A DNA stretch of 45,040 bases from Candidatus Fermentibacteraceae bacterium. Its GTDB lineage: Bacteria; Fermentibacterota; Fermentibacteria; Fermentibacterales; JCC-6. Location of the stretch: assembly GCA_016936235.1 (NCBI GenBank), contig JAFGPK010000026.1:1-45040 (forward strand), read 5' to 3'. The notes under the pieces were generated by a model that saw only the letters and a list, made by a program, of their open reading frames with translations, was not told the origin of the DNA and searched no databases. The stretch's first letter is position 1. Every line of letters begins with the position of its first letter. A program made the translations under genes and the position numbers. Below, piece after piece: positions 18,314 to 26,584 of the stretch.

Positions 18314-18967
18314 CTATCTCCTGGTTGCCTTGACCAGTGTTGCGATCTCCTGCCCGTATGTCCCGGACTTCTTCCCCTTCGGCGATACCCATGTGTCGAT
18401 CAGAGGGATCGGGTCAGTGACTTCGCATCCCATCGAACTGAGCGCTCGAGCGTAGCTTTCCGGTGCCCATGGATAGAGCGTGACAGTCCAGTTTCCAAAG
18501 TCCAGCGAATCGGATGCTCTGTCGATCGAGAGGACGAGATGACCACCCGGGCGGAGTGAATCAACGATGTTCCGCAAAGCTCTCTGCTTGTCCTTTACAT
18601 GCATCATCGTCAGAACGCTGAAAGCTGCGTGGAAACTCTCCGGTCGCAAGAAATCAACGATATCGGCAAGAACGAGCTCGACTTCGGGAAACATAGCCAG
18701 ATCAGCTTTGGCGGCTGCGATGGTCCCGGGGGAGATATCCAGTCCGGTCAGGCTGCGGCATCCCTGCTTCAGGACCCGGCGCGCTATGCGACCGCAGCCT
18801 ATGCCGACCTCCAGAACATCCTTTCCGCTCAGGTCGCCGAGAGCATCCCAGAAAAGCGGTCAGTCCCAACGGGCCATGTACTCCTGCAGGAACGGGGGGT
18901 CGTCTCGACCGTGACCCGACTCCGCGAGACGATCATAGTGTTCTCGGGCCGTGATGGTGGGTTTCAT
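18314..18967 (-). pseudogene. Class I SAM methyltransferase gene interrupted by in-frame TGA
   Basis: Reading the minus strand from ATG at 18967 gives an open frame of 217 codons with one TGA at codon 36 (18860-18862). Before it is HYDRLAESGHGRDDPP...YMARWD and after it PLFWDALGDLSGKD, then motif I VLEVGIGCGRIARR. The rest is intact: LTGLDIS, LADIVDF, SVLTMMHVKDKQRALRNIV, LRPGGHLVLSID, and a normal end at TAG 18314. Relatives I recall have Gly at this point (WDGPxF), which a single GGA-to-TGA change would destroy. Only a 126-residue C-terminal piece lacking motif I would be made by restart at 18694. Codon use (CGA, CGT, CGC for Arg) differs from the AGG-rich neighbours, which suggests transfer. 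Sequencing error is the main alternative; UGA recoding is unlikely. Confidence 0.8.
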
Positions 18968-19227
18968 CCTTCTTTCCGGCGCTCATCGCACAGCAGCGTG
19001 ATTGCACCGATGACTTGTTATTGAGATAGAGAATAAGGGAGTCGAGATGCAGGAGTCAATAACGACGACTCGACTTGAGCAATTCCGTATACGTATACTT
19101 TCATCGAGAATGGAGATTCGTGCAGATGTAGAACATGCGGAGGGTTCACATGCACAGGTCTCCGTTCGGCTTTCAGCGACGGTTCTCCGATCCCCGGATA
19201 TGGCGTCCTGGCATGAAAGGCTGGAGG

Positions 19228-19728
19228 ATGGGCAGGACATTATGGAGTTATATGCTGTTGCTGTTTCCGCTGGCGAATGTCTGTGCCGCCGATGATGTCC
19301 TGGGAGTCCTGAGGCTTGCCGGGGAGGCGCCCCTGTTCCAGTTCCGGCTGGAGGACGGGAGTTACGTGGTGCTTCTGGAGGGGGGCAGCGAGGACCATCT
19401 CGTACTGAGGACCGGCACGCCGGACAGCCTTCTGTTCCAGTACCCTGAGAATCCGGACGGGACGTCCTGGGACCTGTTCCTCTACACGTTCTACTTCAGG
19501 GGCGGGGGTCCGTGGAACGAGGGGCTGGACCTGAACAGTCTGACTTTCACGGCGGAGGGTGTGGAGTACACTTTATACGAGGATTACTACGCGGGTGACG
19601 GGTCGCTGCAGTTCGGGCTCAGGATCGTGTATCCCGACGGTGCGACGGACCTGCGGGCCGTGGAGAGTTCCCTTCAGGGATCACTGATCCCCTTCAGGAC
19701 CGCCTACCCGGTCAGAAGGGAATACTAG
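19228..19728 (+). CDS. Hypothetical secreted protein
   Basis: 166 aa; no family recognised. The N-terminus MGRTLWSYMLLLFPLANVCA is a convincing signal peptide with cleavage near CAADD, so export across the inner membrane is likely. The mature part is acidic, rich in aromatic residues and beta-prone (FQFRLEDGSYVVLLEGG, LFLYTFYFRGGG, GVEYTLYEDYYAGDG), suggesting a compact beta domain. No Cys in the mature part. I chose the ATG at 19228 because AAAGG lies about seven bases upstream; ATG at 19213 would add five residues. The stop TAG shares the palindrome CTAG with the stop of the convergent glyQS. The region before the gene has unusual, lower-GC sequence. Confidence 0.65.
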   Translation: MGRTLWSYMLLLFPLANVCAADDVLGVLRLAGEAPLFQFRLEDGSYVVLLEGGSEDHLVLRTGTPDSLLFQYPENPDGTSWDLFLYTFYFRGGGPWNEGLDLNSLTFTAEGVEYTLYEDYYAGDGSLQFGLRIVYPDGATDLRAVESSLQGSLIPFRTAYPVRREY

Positions 19729-21065
19729 GCTCCACCGCATTCGTCAGGCCAGCCACTGGCCAGGATGTCCTTCAACGTGTCGACCAGGGTCTCGATGGGG
19801 GTCCTAATCTGCCCGAGGGAATCCCTCTCGCGCACCGTGACCTTGCGGTCCTCCAGTGAATCGAAATCGAATGTGACGCAGAAGGGGGTTCCGGCTTCGT
19901 CCATTCTCCTGTAGCGCTTGCCGATGGAGCCGGTGACATCGAACTGGGATGGCAGGTGCGGGCTCACCATCCGGAAGACCTCCTCGGCGCGGTCGTCCAG
20001 TTTCCTGGAAAGCGGAAGTACGGCTACCTTGATAGGGGCAAGGTCCCTGTGCAGTCCCAGCACAACGCGTTCCCTTCCTTCCACGGTCTCCTCGCGGTAG
20101 GCGTCAAGGAGAACGGCCAGCATGGTCCTGCCGATTCCACCGCTGGTCTCGATGACCCAGGGGACTATCTTCTGGTTGCCTGCCTGGTCCTGGAAGGAGA
20201 GGTCCTGGCCGCTCATCTCCATCTGAGCCTTGAGGTCGAAGTCAGTCCTGTTGGCTATGCCCTCCAGTTCTCCCCATCCCCCGGTAACGAACGGGAACGT
20301 GTACTCGATGTCGACGCAGCTGTCGGCATAATGGGCCAGCTCGCTCTCATCATGCTTCCTGGTGCGGAGGTTGCCGCTCCTGATGCCCAGGCCGCGGTAC
20401 CACTGCAGTCTCTGCTCCACCCAGTAGTCGAACCAACGGCCGGCCTCCTCCGGACGGCAGAAGAACTCCATCTCCATCTGCTCGAACTCTCTGGAGCGGA
20501 ATATGAAGTTCCTGGCGGTTATCTCGTTACGGAAAGCCTTCCCCGTCTGTGCTATGCCGAAGGGGAGCTTCTGCCTGGTTGCGGTGACTATGTTGCTGAA
20601 ATTGACGAAGATCGGCTGGCATGTCTCCGGTCTGAGATATACGGTCGCCGAGTCGTCTTCCAGCGCTCCCATGCTTGTCTTGAACATCAGGCCGAAATCC
20701 CTGGGTTCGGTCAGTTCCCCCCCGCACTCCGGACACGTCTCACCCTCCACGTGGTCCTGCCTGAACCTGCTCTTGCATTTCATGCAGTCCACCATGGGAT
20801 CGTGGAAGTGCTGGAGGTGGCCCGAGGCCTTCCATACGTCCGGGTGGGTTATGATGGCTGAATCCATACCGACGACATCGGGTCTCGTGGAGACCATGAA
20901 GTCCCACCAGCCGGCCTCTATGTTCCTCTTCAGTTCCACTCCGAGAGGGCCGTAGTCCCAGGAGGACTGAAGTCCCCCGTAGATCTCGCCGGATTGGAAC
21001 ACGAAACCCCGCCTCTTGCACAGAGAAACCAGTTTCTTCATAAGGTCGTCGATATCAGTGGTCAT
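19725..21065 (-). CDS. glyQS: Glycyl-tRNA synthetase, homodimeric type
   Basis: Class II aminoacyl-tRNA synthetase that charges tRNA-Gly. It is the single-chain alpha2 type found in eukaryotes, archaea and many bacteria, not the alpha2beta2 GlyQ/GlyS type. At 446 aa it is compact. RGFVFQSGEIYGGLQSSWDY opens the catalytic domain. A zinc ribbon with two Cys pairs (MKCKS region near 94-97 and CPECGG near 112-116) follows. Motif 2 is FRNEITARNFIFRSREF, and the C-terminal anticodon-binding domain starts near 340. It is the last gene of the phoH-to-glyQS operon and its start overlaps recO by 11 bases. Confidence 0.98.
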   Translation of the reverse strand: MTTDIDDLMKKLVSLCKRRGFVFQSGEIYGGLQSSWDYGPLGVELKRNIEAGWWDFMVSTRPDVVGMDSAIITHPDVWKASGHLQHFHDPMVDCMKCKSRFRQDHVEGETCPECGGELTEPRDFGLMFKTSMGALEDDSATVYLRPETCQPIFVNFSNIVTATRQKLPFGIAQTGKAFRNEITARNFIFRSREFEQMEMEFFCRPEEAGRWFDYWVEQRLQWYRGLGIRSGNLRTRKHDESELAHYADSCVDIEYTFPFVTGGWGELEGIANRTDFDLKAQMEMSGQDLSFQDQAGNQKIVPWVIETSGGIGRTMLAVLLDAYREETVEGRERVVLGLHRDLAPIKVAVLPLSRKLDDRAEEVFRMVSPHLPSQFDVTGSIGKRYRRMDEAGTPFCVTFDFDSLEDRKVTVRERDSLGQIRTPIETLVDTLKDILASGWPDECGGA

Positions 21066-21783
21066 TTTCCAGGTCCTCCAGTACCGAAAGTGATTTGAGC
21101 TTTATTCTTCTGTCCAGATGGATCTCGGTGTAGCTCTTCAGGAGGTCGAAGCACTGTCTGTATCCGCCCTTCCAGAGCCCTATCCTGCGGGCCTCCTCGA
21201 GGGGACTGCTCCTGGTCTTCCGGAAGAAGGCGATTATTCCTGCCGGAACCTCCTCCTCCGAGCCCTCGGAGCAGTTCCCGCAGACTCTGCCGCCCCCGGC
21301 GGCGTCCCAGAGCCGCGACCCTCCCGGGTCCTCCCCGCAGTTCACACAGCGGTCTATTTCCATGGCGAACCCCGTCAGCCTCAGAGCCTTTTCGATCCCT
21401 GAACATTGAACCGGCCAGAAGGGGGGGCCCGCAGCAAAATTGTCGAGGACGGAGCCTATAAGGTGGAACATTGGATGGGAAGGCTCACTGCCGGTCAAGG
21501 AGCATAACAGCCACTCGATGAAAAGACAAGAATGAGCGAAGGCCACCGGGTCGCTGCGGATGTTCTCGTAGTAATCGATGACGGAAGCCTCCGTGGCCGT
21601 GTCCATCTCCCTACCCTCCCACCTTGAAAGGGACAGGTCGACCTTGGTGAAGAGTTCGAGGCTTCCGTAGAAGGGGCTTTTCGGCCGAAGGGCCCCTCTG
21701 GCCATGGCGGATATCCTCCCGTAGTCAAGGGAGTAGAGCGTCAGTATCAGTGAGGATTCGCTCCATCGGACCCTGCGCAGCAC
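21055..21783 (-). CDS. recO: DNA repair protein RecO
   Basis: Recombination mediator that, with RecR, loads RecA on SSB-coated DNA. 242 aa. The N-terminal OB-fold begins at VLRRVRWSESSLILTLYS, with the family hallmark GRISAMARGALRPKSP near 22-37. A zinc finger with two Cys pairs (CVNCGED and CGNCS) lies near 145-175, as in Firmicutes-type RecO. It starts with GTG at 21783, and a few family-typical residues (TTPSF) precede it in frame without a start codon, so the N-terminus is slightly uncertain. The recO-glyQS pair is classical. A 60-base gap separates it from the upstream corC-like gene. Confidence 0.93.
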   Translation of the reverse strand: MLRRVRWSESSLILTLYSLDYGRISAMARGALRPKSPFYGSLELFTKVDLSLSRWEGREMDTATEASVIDYYENIRSDPVAFAHSCLFIEWLLCSLTGSEPSHPMFHLIGSVLDNFAAGPPFWPVQCSGIEKALRLTGFAMEIDRCVNCGEDPGGSRLWDAAGGGRVCGNCSEGSEEEVPAGIIAFFRKTRSSPLEEARRIGLWKGGYRQCFDLLKSYTEIHLDRRIKLKSLSVLEDLENDH

Positions 21784-21843
21784 GAAAGAAGGAGTGGTCG
21801 CTCTGATGGTATCACTCTCCGAAGGTGGCGGCTGAGCCGCGTT

Positions 21844-23064
21844 TCAGTCGGTCTCTTTCCCGGGGCCGTTGATGGGTTCGACCCTTACATACAGGATGCG
21901 CTGGGCCCTGACCTGCTCCACCGTGAAACTGTACCCGGAGTATTCGGTCCTCTCGTTTGGCCTCGGTATTTTTCCCATAAGCTGGTAGACCATTCCTCCG
22001 AGGCTCTCGAAGTCGTCGTCGGCGAAATCGGTTCCGAGAAGGGAGTTAAGGTCGTCTATGGGAAGCCTGGCATCCAGAATGAAGGAGCCGCTGTCAAGCT
22101 TCTTGACCAGCAGTGCTTCCTTATCGTACTCGTCAAGTATCTCCCCGAAAACCTCCTCCATGATGTCCTCCAGGGTCACAAGACCGGCGGTGCCCCCGTA
22201 TTCGTCCACTACTATGGCCATGTGTATCCTCTTGGACTGGAACTCCCGCATGAGCTCGTCTATCCTCTTGTATTCCGGCACGAAATACGGAGTCCTGAGT
22301 ATGCTCCTGAGCTGGAAGCCGCTCTCATCATCCGAGAGGAGGGCCAGAAGGTCCTTCGCGTAGAGAAGACCTCTGATATTGTCGATCTTCTCCTCGTACA
22401 CGGGAATCCGCGAATGCCCCGCCCTCTTGAGTTTGTCCACCACAGTGGACAGGTCAGCATTTATCTCCACGCAAACCATGTCTATCCTGGGGACCATTAC
22501 CTCCCTGACTATCTTGTCGGAGAAGTCGATGATGCTGTCCATGAGCTTCTGCTCTTTCTCGAACTCCCCGGGGTCCCCCTTCTCCCTTCTGCGCTCGAGC
22601 CAGATGACATCGGGAGGCGTGATGAGCCATCCCACCGTCTCAGGGTTGTCATCGCTGCTGCCTCCGAAGAACAGCAGTGCCGGGAGTCTGAACAGCAGTG
22701 AGACCATCAGGTACGGAAGTCTGAGGAAGGAAAGGAGTCCGGGCGAGTTCTTCATGGCGATCATGGAGGGGAGGATGACGGCCAGGAGGAAGGACACCAT
22801 CACAAGTGCCAGAAAGGAAACCCAGAACGGGAGGCCGACCAGGGGACTCAGTATCCCCGCCAGCAGGACTGAGCCGGCTCCCGCAAGGACAGTTCCCGTG
22901 AAGTTCATCAGCCACAGGATGCCGAGGTGGAAGAAAGCGGCCTGTCTTCTTTCGGAGGGGTCCCTTCCCTGGTAGATGATCATATCAGGCATGCAGGACC
23001 TGATACCCGACGAAAGGAACAGCACAAGGAAACCGGCCAGGTATATGACTGCTGAAGTCAGCAT
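21844..23064 (-). CDS. CorC/HlyC-family CBS-domain transporter protein
   Basis: Membrane protein of 406 aa of the CNNM/CorC type, linked to magnesium/cobalt efflux in characterised members. The N-terminal third is hydrophobic with about three to four membrane segments. After a charged linker (FEKEQKLMDSIIDFSDKIV) comes the signature VREVMVPRIDMVCVE near 189-203. Two CBS motifs (about 195-310, HSRIPVYEEKIDNIRGLLY and MAIVVDEYGGTAGLVTLEDI) and a C-terminal CorC_HlyC domain follow. The membrane part is shorter and less conserved than a full DUF21. It occupies the interval between ybeY and recO, where many operons have dgkA/cdd/era. It overlaps ybeY by seven bases. Confidence 0.88.
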   Translation of the reverse strand: MLTSAVIYLAGFLVLFLSSGIRSCMPDMIIYQGRDPSERRQAAFFHLGILWLMNFTGTVLAGAGSVLLAGILSPLVGLPFWVSFLALVMVSFLLAVILPSMIAMKNSPGLLSFLRLPYLMVSLLFRLPALLFFGGSSDDNPETVGWLITPPDVIWLERRREKGDPGEFEKEQKLMDSIIDFSDKIVREVMVPRIDMVCVEINADLSTVVDKLKRAGHSRIPVYEEKIDNIRGLLYAKDLLALLSDDESGFQLRSILRTPYFVPEYKRIDELMREFQSKRIHMAIVVDEYGGTAGLVTLEDIMEEVFGEILDEYDKEALLVKKLDSGSFILDARLPIDDLNSLLGTDFADDDFESLGGMVYQLMGKIPRPNERTEYSGYSFTVEQVRAQRILYVRVEPINGPGKETD

Positions 23065-23450
23065 GATAAGGATGACCTTTCCATTGCCGATCTCACCATG
23101 CAGCTTACATCCTCGGCCATGGCTTCGGAATCACCATCCGTATCATGAGTGCGACCCGTGAGATGCAGATATCCATGGAAGATGCGCTCCAGCAGCTCAC
23201 CAATGGGGGGAAAAAGCCTTCCGTCCACATAAATGGTCCCCTCGGGCCTATCATCCTCACTCGCTGCCAGGTCGAAACTGAGGACGTCCGTGGTCCTGTC
23301 AATATGCCTGTAACGCCTGTTGAGGACTCGCATGTAGCCTGGATCGGTGACAACGACCTCAACACGGTCGCTGATGGTATCACCTATGATAAGGTCCAAC
23401 GCTTCCGCGCTAAGCCCGGCATCATCAAGAAGGATTACTACCTGAGCCAT
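23058..23450 (-). CDS. ybeY: Endoribonuclease YbeY (16S rRNA maturation factor)
   Basis: Zinc-dependent endoribonuclease involved in 16S rRNA 3' maturation and ribosome quality control. The decisive motif is HGYLHLTGRTH near residues 92-102, which keeps the HxxxHxxxxxH zinc triad. The upstream TDPGYMRVLNRRYRHIDRTTDVLSF (in two parts, near 35-59) is also family-typical. At 130 aa it is shorter than most (about 150), with a trimmed segment before the zinc motif. Placed between pgpH and the corC-like gene, as in conserved phoH-ybeY operons. Confidence 0.9.
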   Translation of the reverse strand: MAQVVILLDDAGLSAEALDLIIGDTISDRVEVVVTDPGYMRVLNRRYRHIDRTTDVLSFDLAASEDDRPEGTIYVDGRLFPPIGELLERIFHGYLHLTGRTHDTDGDSEAMAEDVSCMVRSAMERSSLSC

Positions 23451-23481
23451 CGGAAAGCCTCGCAGGGCATGCTGAGAACCA

Positions 23482-25497
23482 TCATCCCGTAGTATCCCCC
23501 ATGGGGTAGTCGCTCACCCTCTTGTAGAACTTGCTCTCGAGGATGGATGTGAAAACCCTTACAATGGTCTTGAGGTTTCGCCGTGTAAGGTGGCAGTCGT
23601 CAAGTTCACCTTCCAGGTCTTTCTCGTCAACAACTCTTGCCACAAGTTCTCCTACTTCTTCAGGCGAGCTGAGGTTCTTGGTTACCGAGGAGACCTGATC
23701 GGCAAGGAGGACCAGGGCGCTCTCGATTGTCGATGGTCTCGGACCCGGGTAGGCATAGTCGCGGCGGTCCACTGCATCAGGATCGACTGCCCCGCTCACA
23801 GCTCTGTTGTAGAAGAACCTGGCAAGGCTGACACCGTGATGCTGCATGATTATGTCGATGACGGCCCTGGGGAGCTTGGCCTTCTCGGCCATTTCGACTC
23901 CGTCCTTCACATGGGCAATGATCCTTTTGGCGCTCACTCTGGGATCCATGTCGTCATGCGGATTGTCCATGTTCCTCTGATTCTCGATGAACAGGTCCGG
24001 ATGGGCTATCTTGCCGATATCATGGAAGTACCCGCCGGCGGAGGCAAGGGATTCCCAGGCCCCTATGGCGCCGGCCGCCCTGCCGGCAAGCTCTGCTACC
24101 GTTTGAGAGTGGTTCCATGTCCCCGGGGCAACCTCGCGCATCTGCTTGAGCAGGGGATGGTCAGTCTTGTTGACCTCGTCGATGGAGAGTACCGTGAACA
24201 CTCCGAATATCCTCTCGAAAAGGAAGAGGAGGGCGTTCGCAGAGCCTATTCCTATCACCGGGACGAGAAGCAGCCCGAGAATCGATCCGACCATGCTGGC
24301 GGAGTAAAGGGATGTGTCAAGAAGCTGCAGGAGAAGAAAAACCCCGATCCCGCCGGCTGCCGCCAGGCCGATTGCCAGGGGGACGCTGCGCCTCTTTCTC
24401 AGGTCCCATACGGTCAGGGAAGTGAGTATGCCTGTGACGGTGCCGATAAGGGCCACGGAATACGGGTGCGGGTGGACCAGTCCCATGATGAGAGAGAATA
24501 TCAGTGTTATGAAAATAGCGTGCCTGCGATGGAAGAATATTCCTGTCAGGGCTGCCCCGAAGGTCACAAGGGTGGCGTAGGGATAGCCCGTACTCTCCCT
24601 CAGGGCCAGCCACAGGGTTCCGGTGGCGGCCAGGGAGAGTATCCAGATGACTCCAAGGAGCATGAACCTGTTTGGGGAGCTCCAGGTATCGGGCATGATA
24701 TCGTGCACATAGTACAGAACGATCCCGGTCATGATGAGGACAAGCAGGAGCAGACTGGCGACATGACTGAAGTTTCTTCGGTCCAGTTCCGTATTCTTGA
24801 GCTGCTCGATGTAGTCGACCGTCCTGGAGGAAGCAGGCTGTCCTGCTTCCAGAAGAACGCTTCCCGCCGCTATGGTGGTATCGATATTGCTGAGTGCGGA
24901 TACGGCGGTCTCGGCGTTGGCCCTTCTTGAGGAGTCATCTACCAGCAGGTTCGGAGTAAGGAGGGATGTGATCCCATTCAGTTCTTCCTCCGGGATGCCG
25001 AACCGGCCCATCCTTATGGCAAGGATCTCCCTTACGTCGTCTATCTCATTGATATCGAAGAGATGGCGGTCTTCCGTGCCCTCTTCTTCGATAATAACGG
25101 CCCTTTCCCCGTCGTAGTATTCCCTGACCTGGCTCAGATCGAAGACGCCTTCATTGTAGATATCCTCGAGCTCCCGCAGCATGCCCCCTGTGAAGGAGGA
25201 GTCGAAGGTGGAAAGGAGCAGTCTGGGATAGAGCCTCTCTCCAAGAGGACCCCAGGTGCCCCGGTCGAATCTTAAATGGATGGGTATTGAGGAGAAGACC
25301 GATTCGCGGATATCCTCGAAGTCCTCATGACTGTAAGGCAGGCTGAAATCCACCGGCGCTACGATGTCGTGAGGGAAAGTCTGTCCGGCAGCAAGCTCTA
25401 TATCGATGATGTGCCTGTCGGGAAGAAAGAACAGGTAGAATGTCCCGACGAACAGGACAGTGATGATAGCTCCGGTCAGAATGTTCTTCAATTCCAT
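23482..25497 (-). CDS. pgpH: 7TM-HD family c-di-AMP phosphodiesterase-like protein (PgpH/YqfF)
   Basis: Inner-membrane protein of 671 aa. An N-terminal membrane segment (about 9-29) is followed by a ~230-residue extracytoplasmic 7TMR-HDED domain starting AAGQTFPHDIVAPVDF. About seven membrane helices follow (about 250-430), then a cytoplasmic HD domain. The HD residues are visible in WNHSQTVAELAGRAAG (near 461), YFHDIGKIAHP (near 488) and IIMQHHGVSLARFFYNRA, a full set for metal-dependent phosphohydrolysis. Characterised relatives (Listeria PgpH) hydrolyse cyclic di-AMP; no diadenylate cyclase is in this window. It lies between phoH and ybeY, its standard place. Confidence 0.92.
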   Translation of the reverse strand: MELKNILTGAIITVLFVGTFYLFFLPDRHIIDIELAAGQTFPHDIVAPVDFSLPYSHEDFEDIRESVFSSIPIHLRFDRGTWGPLGERLYPRLLLSTFDSSFTGGMLRELEDIYNEGVFDLSQVREYYDGERAVIIEEEGTEDRHLFDINEIDDVREILAIRMGRFGIPEEELNGITSLLTPNLLVDDSSRRANAETAVSALSNIDTTIAAGSVLLEAGQPASSRTVDYIEQLKNTELDRRNFSHVASLLLLVLIMTGIVLYYVHDIMPDTWSSPNRFMLLGVIWILSLAATGTLWLALRESTGYPYATLVTFGAALTGIFFHRRHAIFITLIFSLIMGLVHPHPYSVALIGTVTGILTSLTVWDLRKRRSVPLAIGLAAAGGIGVFLLLQLLDTSLYSASMVGSILGLLLVPVIGIGSANALLFLFERIFGVFTVLSIDEVNKTDHPLLKQMREVAPGTWNHSQTVAELAGRAAGAIGAWESLASAGGYFHDIGKIAHPDLFIENQRNMDNPHDDMDPRVSAKRIIAHVKDGVEMAEKAKLPRAVIDIIMQHHGVSLARFFYNRAVSGAVDPDAVDRRDYAYPGPRPSTIESALVLLADQVSSVTKNLSSPEEVGELVARVVDEKDLEGELDDCHLTRRNLKTIVRVFTSILESKFYKRVSDYPMGDTTG

Positions 25498-25555
25498 TTC
25501 TCAGCCGCCGCAGTTGCCTGATTCCGGAGAGAGTCCGGCCCGGACTGCGCTGCGA

Positions 25556-26509
25556 TCACTTCTCACCCCCGGTCTCAGTTGCTTTTTCGAAGGCATGGAT
25601 TATCCTCTGTACCAGAGGATGTCTCACTACGTCGTTCTGGTCAAGATAGGTGAACTGAATGCCAGGGATGCCGGACAGGATATCGCGTATGGCCACCAGA
25701 CCTGACGATGACCAGGGCTTGAGGTCTATCTGCGTGATATCGCCTGTTATCACGGCCCTGGAACTGTAGCCCAGTCTTGTGAGGAACATCTTCAGCTGGG
25801 TGATTGTGGTGTTCTGGGCCTCATCCAGGATCACGAAAGCGTTGTTGAGGGTCCTTCCCCGCATGTAAGCCAGGGGAGCCACTTCTATGACCCTGTTGTC
25901 GATGGCTCTTCTCACCCGGGCCGGCGACAGGGTGTCGTCCAGCGCATCGTAGACTGGCTTAAGGTAAGGATCGATCTTCTGCTGAAGGTCACCGGGCAGA
26001 AAACCGAGGCTTTCGCCAGCCTCGACCGCCGGCCTGGAAATGATGATCCTCTCCACCTGGCCGTCCGTGAGAGCGGCGACGGCGCTGGCTACAGCCAGGA
26101 AAGTCTTGCCCGTACCGGCGGGGCCGATGCAGAAGACGATCTCTGAGGACTTGATAGCAAGCAGGTATTCTTCCTGGCCCGAGGTTTTCGGGATTATCCG
26201 ACCGGCCCGTCCCGGGACGGACAGTTCCAGGGACTCGTCGTGGCTTTCGGGAAAACTGAGTGCAGCATCGACGCTATGAGGACTTAGACTCCCCGAGACC
26301 ATCAGTTCATGCTCCAGACGCATGAAGACGGCTATCGCCCTTTCGACCGCCGCACTGCCGCCCGTTACGCTGAGGTAGCCGTCCCTGTAGGTTGCCTTTA
26401 CGTCAAGGGCCCTGCAGATACTCCTCAGATTCTTGTCCCCGGTGCCGAATATCTTCGACGCGGGTTCCCTTGAGAGGGCCAGTCTGGCGCTGATCGGCTC
26501 ATCGTTCAT
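25556..26509 (-). CDS. phoH: PhoH-family ATPase
   Basis: Cytosolic P-loop ATPase of 317 aa, a predicted RNA-associated helicase-like protein. The N-terminal ~95 residues form a KH-like RNA-binding module (IFGTGDKNLRSICRALDVK). The ATPase core has Walker A GPAGTGKT near 128-135, RIIISRPAVEAGESLGFLPG, and Walker B-like NAFVILDEAQNT followed by TRLGYSSRAVITGD. It heads the conserved operon with pgpH and ybeY. AAGGA lies about ten bases before the ATG. A strong intrinsic terminator ends the upstream LysM transcript just before it, so its own promoter must lie in the short space at or near the terminator. Confidence 0.95.
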   Translation of the reverse strand: MNDEPISARLALSREPASKIFGTGDKNLRSICRALDVKATYRDGYLSVTGGSAAVERAIAVFMRLEHELMVSGSLSPHSVDAALSFPESHDESLELSVPGRAGRIIPKTSGQEEYLLAIKSSEIVFCIGPAGTGKTFLAVASAVAALTDGQVERIIISRPAVEAGESLGFLPGDLQQKIDPYLKPVYDALDDTLSPARVRRAIDNRVIEVAPLAYMRGRTLNNAFVILDEAQNTTITQLKMFLTRLGYSSRAVITGDITQIDLKPWSSSGLVAIRDILSGIPGIQFTYLDQNDVVRHPLVQRIIHAFEKATETGGEK

Positions 26510-26520
26510 CCGGTGAGTTC

Positions 26521-26568
26521 CTTTAAATAAAAGGAAGACTCTTCACAGAGAACTGTGAAGAGTCTTCC
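26521..26568 (-). terminator. Strong intrinsic terminator after the LysM gene
   Basis: A perfect 16-bp inverted repeat (GGAAGACTCTTCACAG at 26533-26548 and its complement at 26553-26568) has a 4-base loop. On the minus strand it is followed by TTTTATTTAAAG. It lies 17 bases past the stop of the LysM gene and 12 bases before the phoH start, so it separates the two transcription units. Confidence 0.93.
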
Positions 26569-26584
26569 AATTCCGCTGAAAAAT

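Noticed and set aside
18860..18862. UGA read as glycine (as in Gracilibacteria)
   Set aside because: TGA ends many intact genes in this window (for example ftsB, ispG, prfA-preceding DUF1385), so it is a normal stop here.
19047..19295. 82-codon open frame upstream of the hypothetical secreted gene
   Set aside because: Overlaps the better frame, lacks a signal or domain and lies in atypical DNA.
23590..24930. 446-codon open frame opposite pgpH
   Set aside because: It mirrors a strongly supported gene, has no recognisable domains and is low-complexity in Gly/Arg/His/Gln; typical shadow frame in GC-rich coding DNA.
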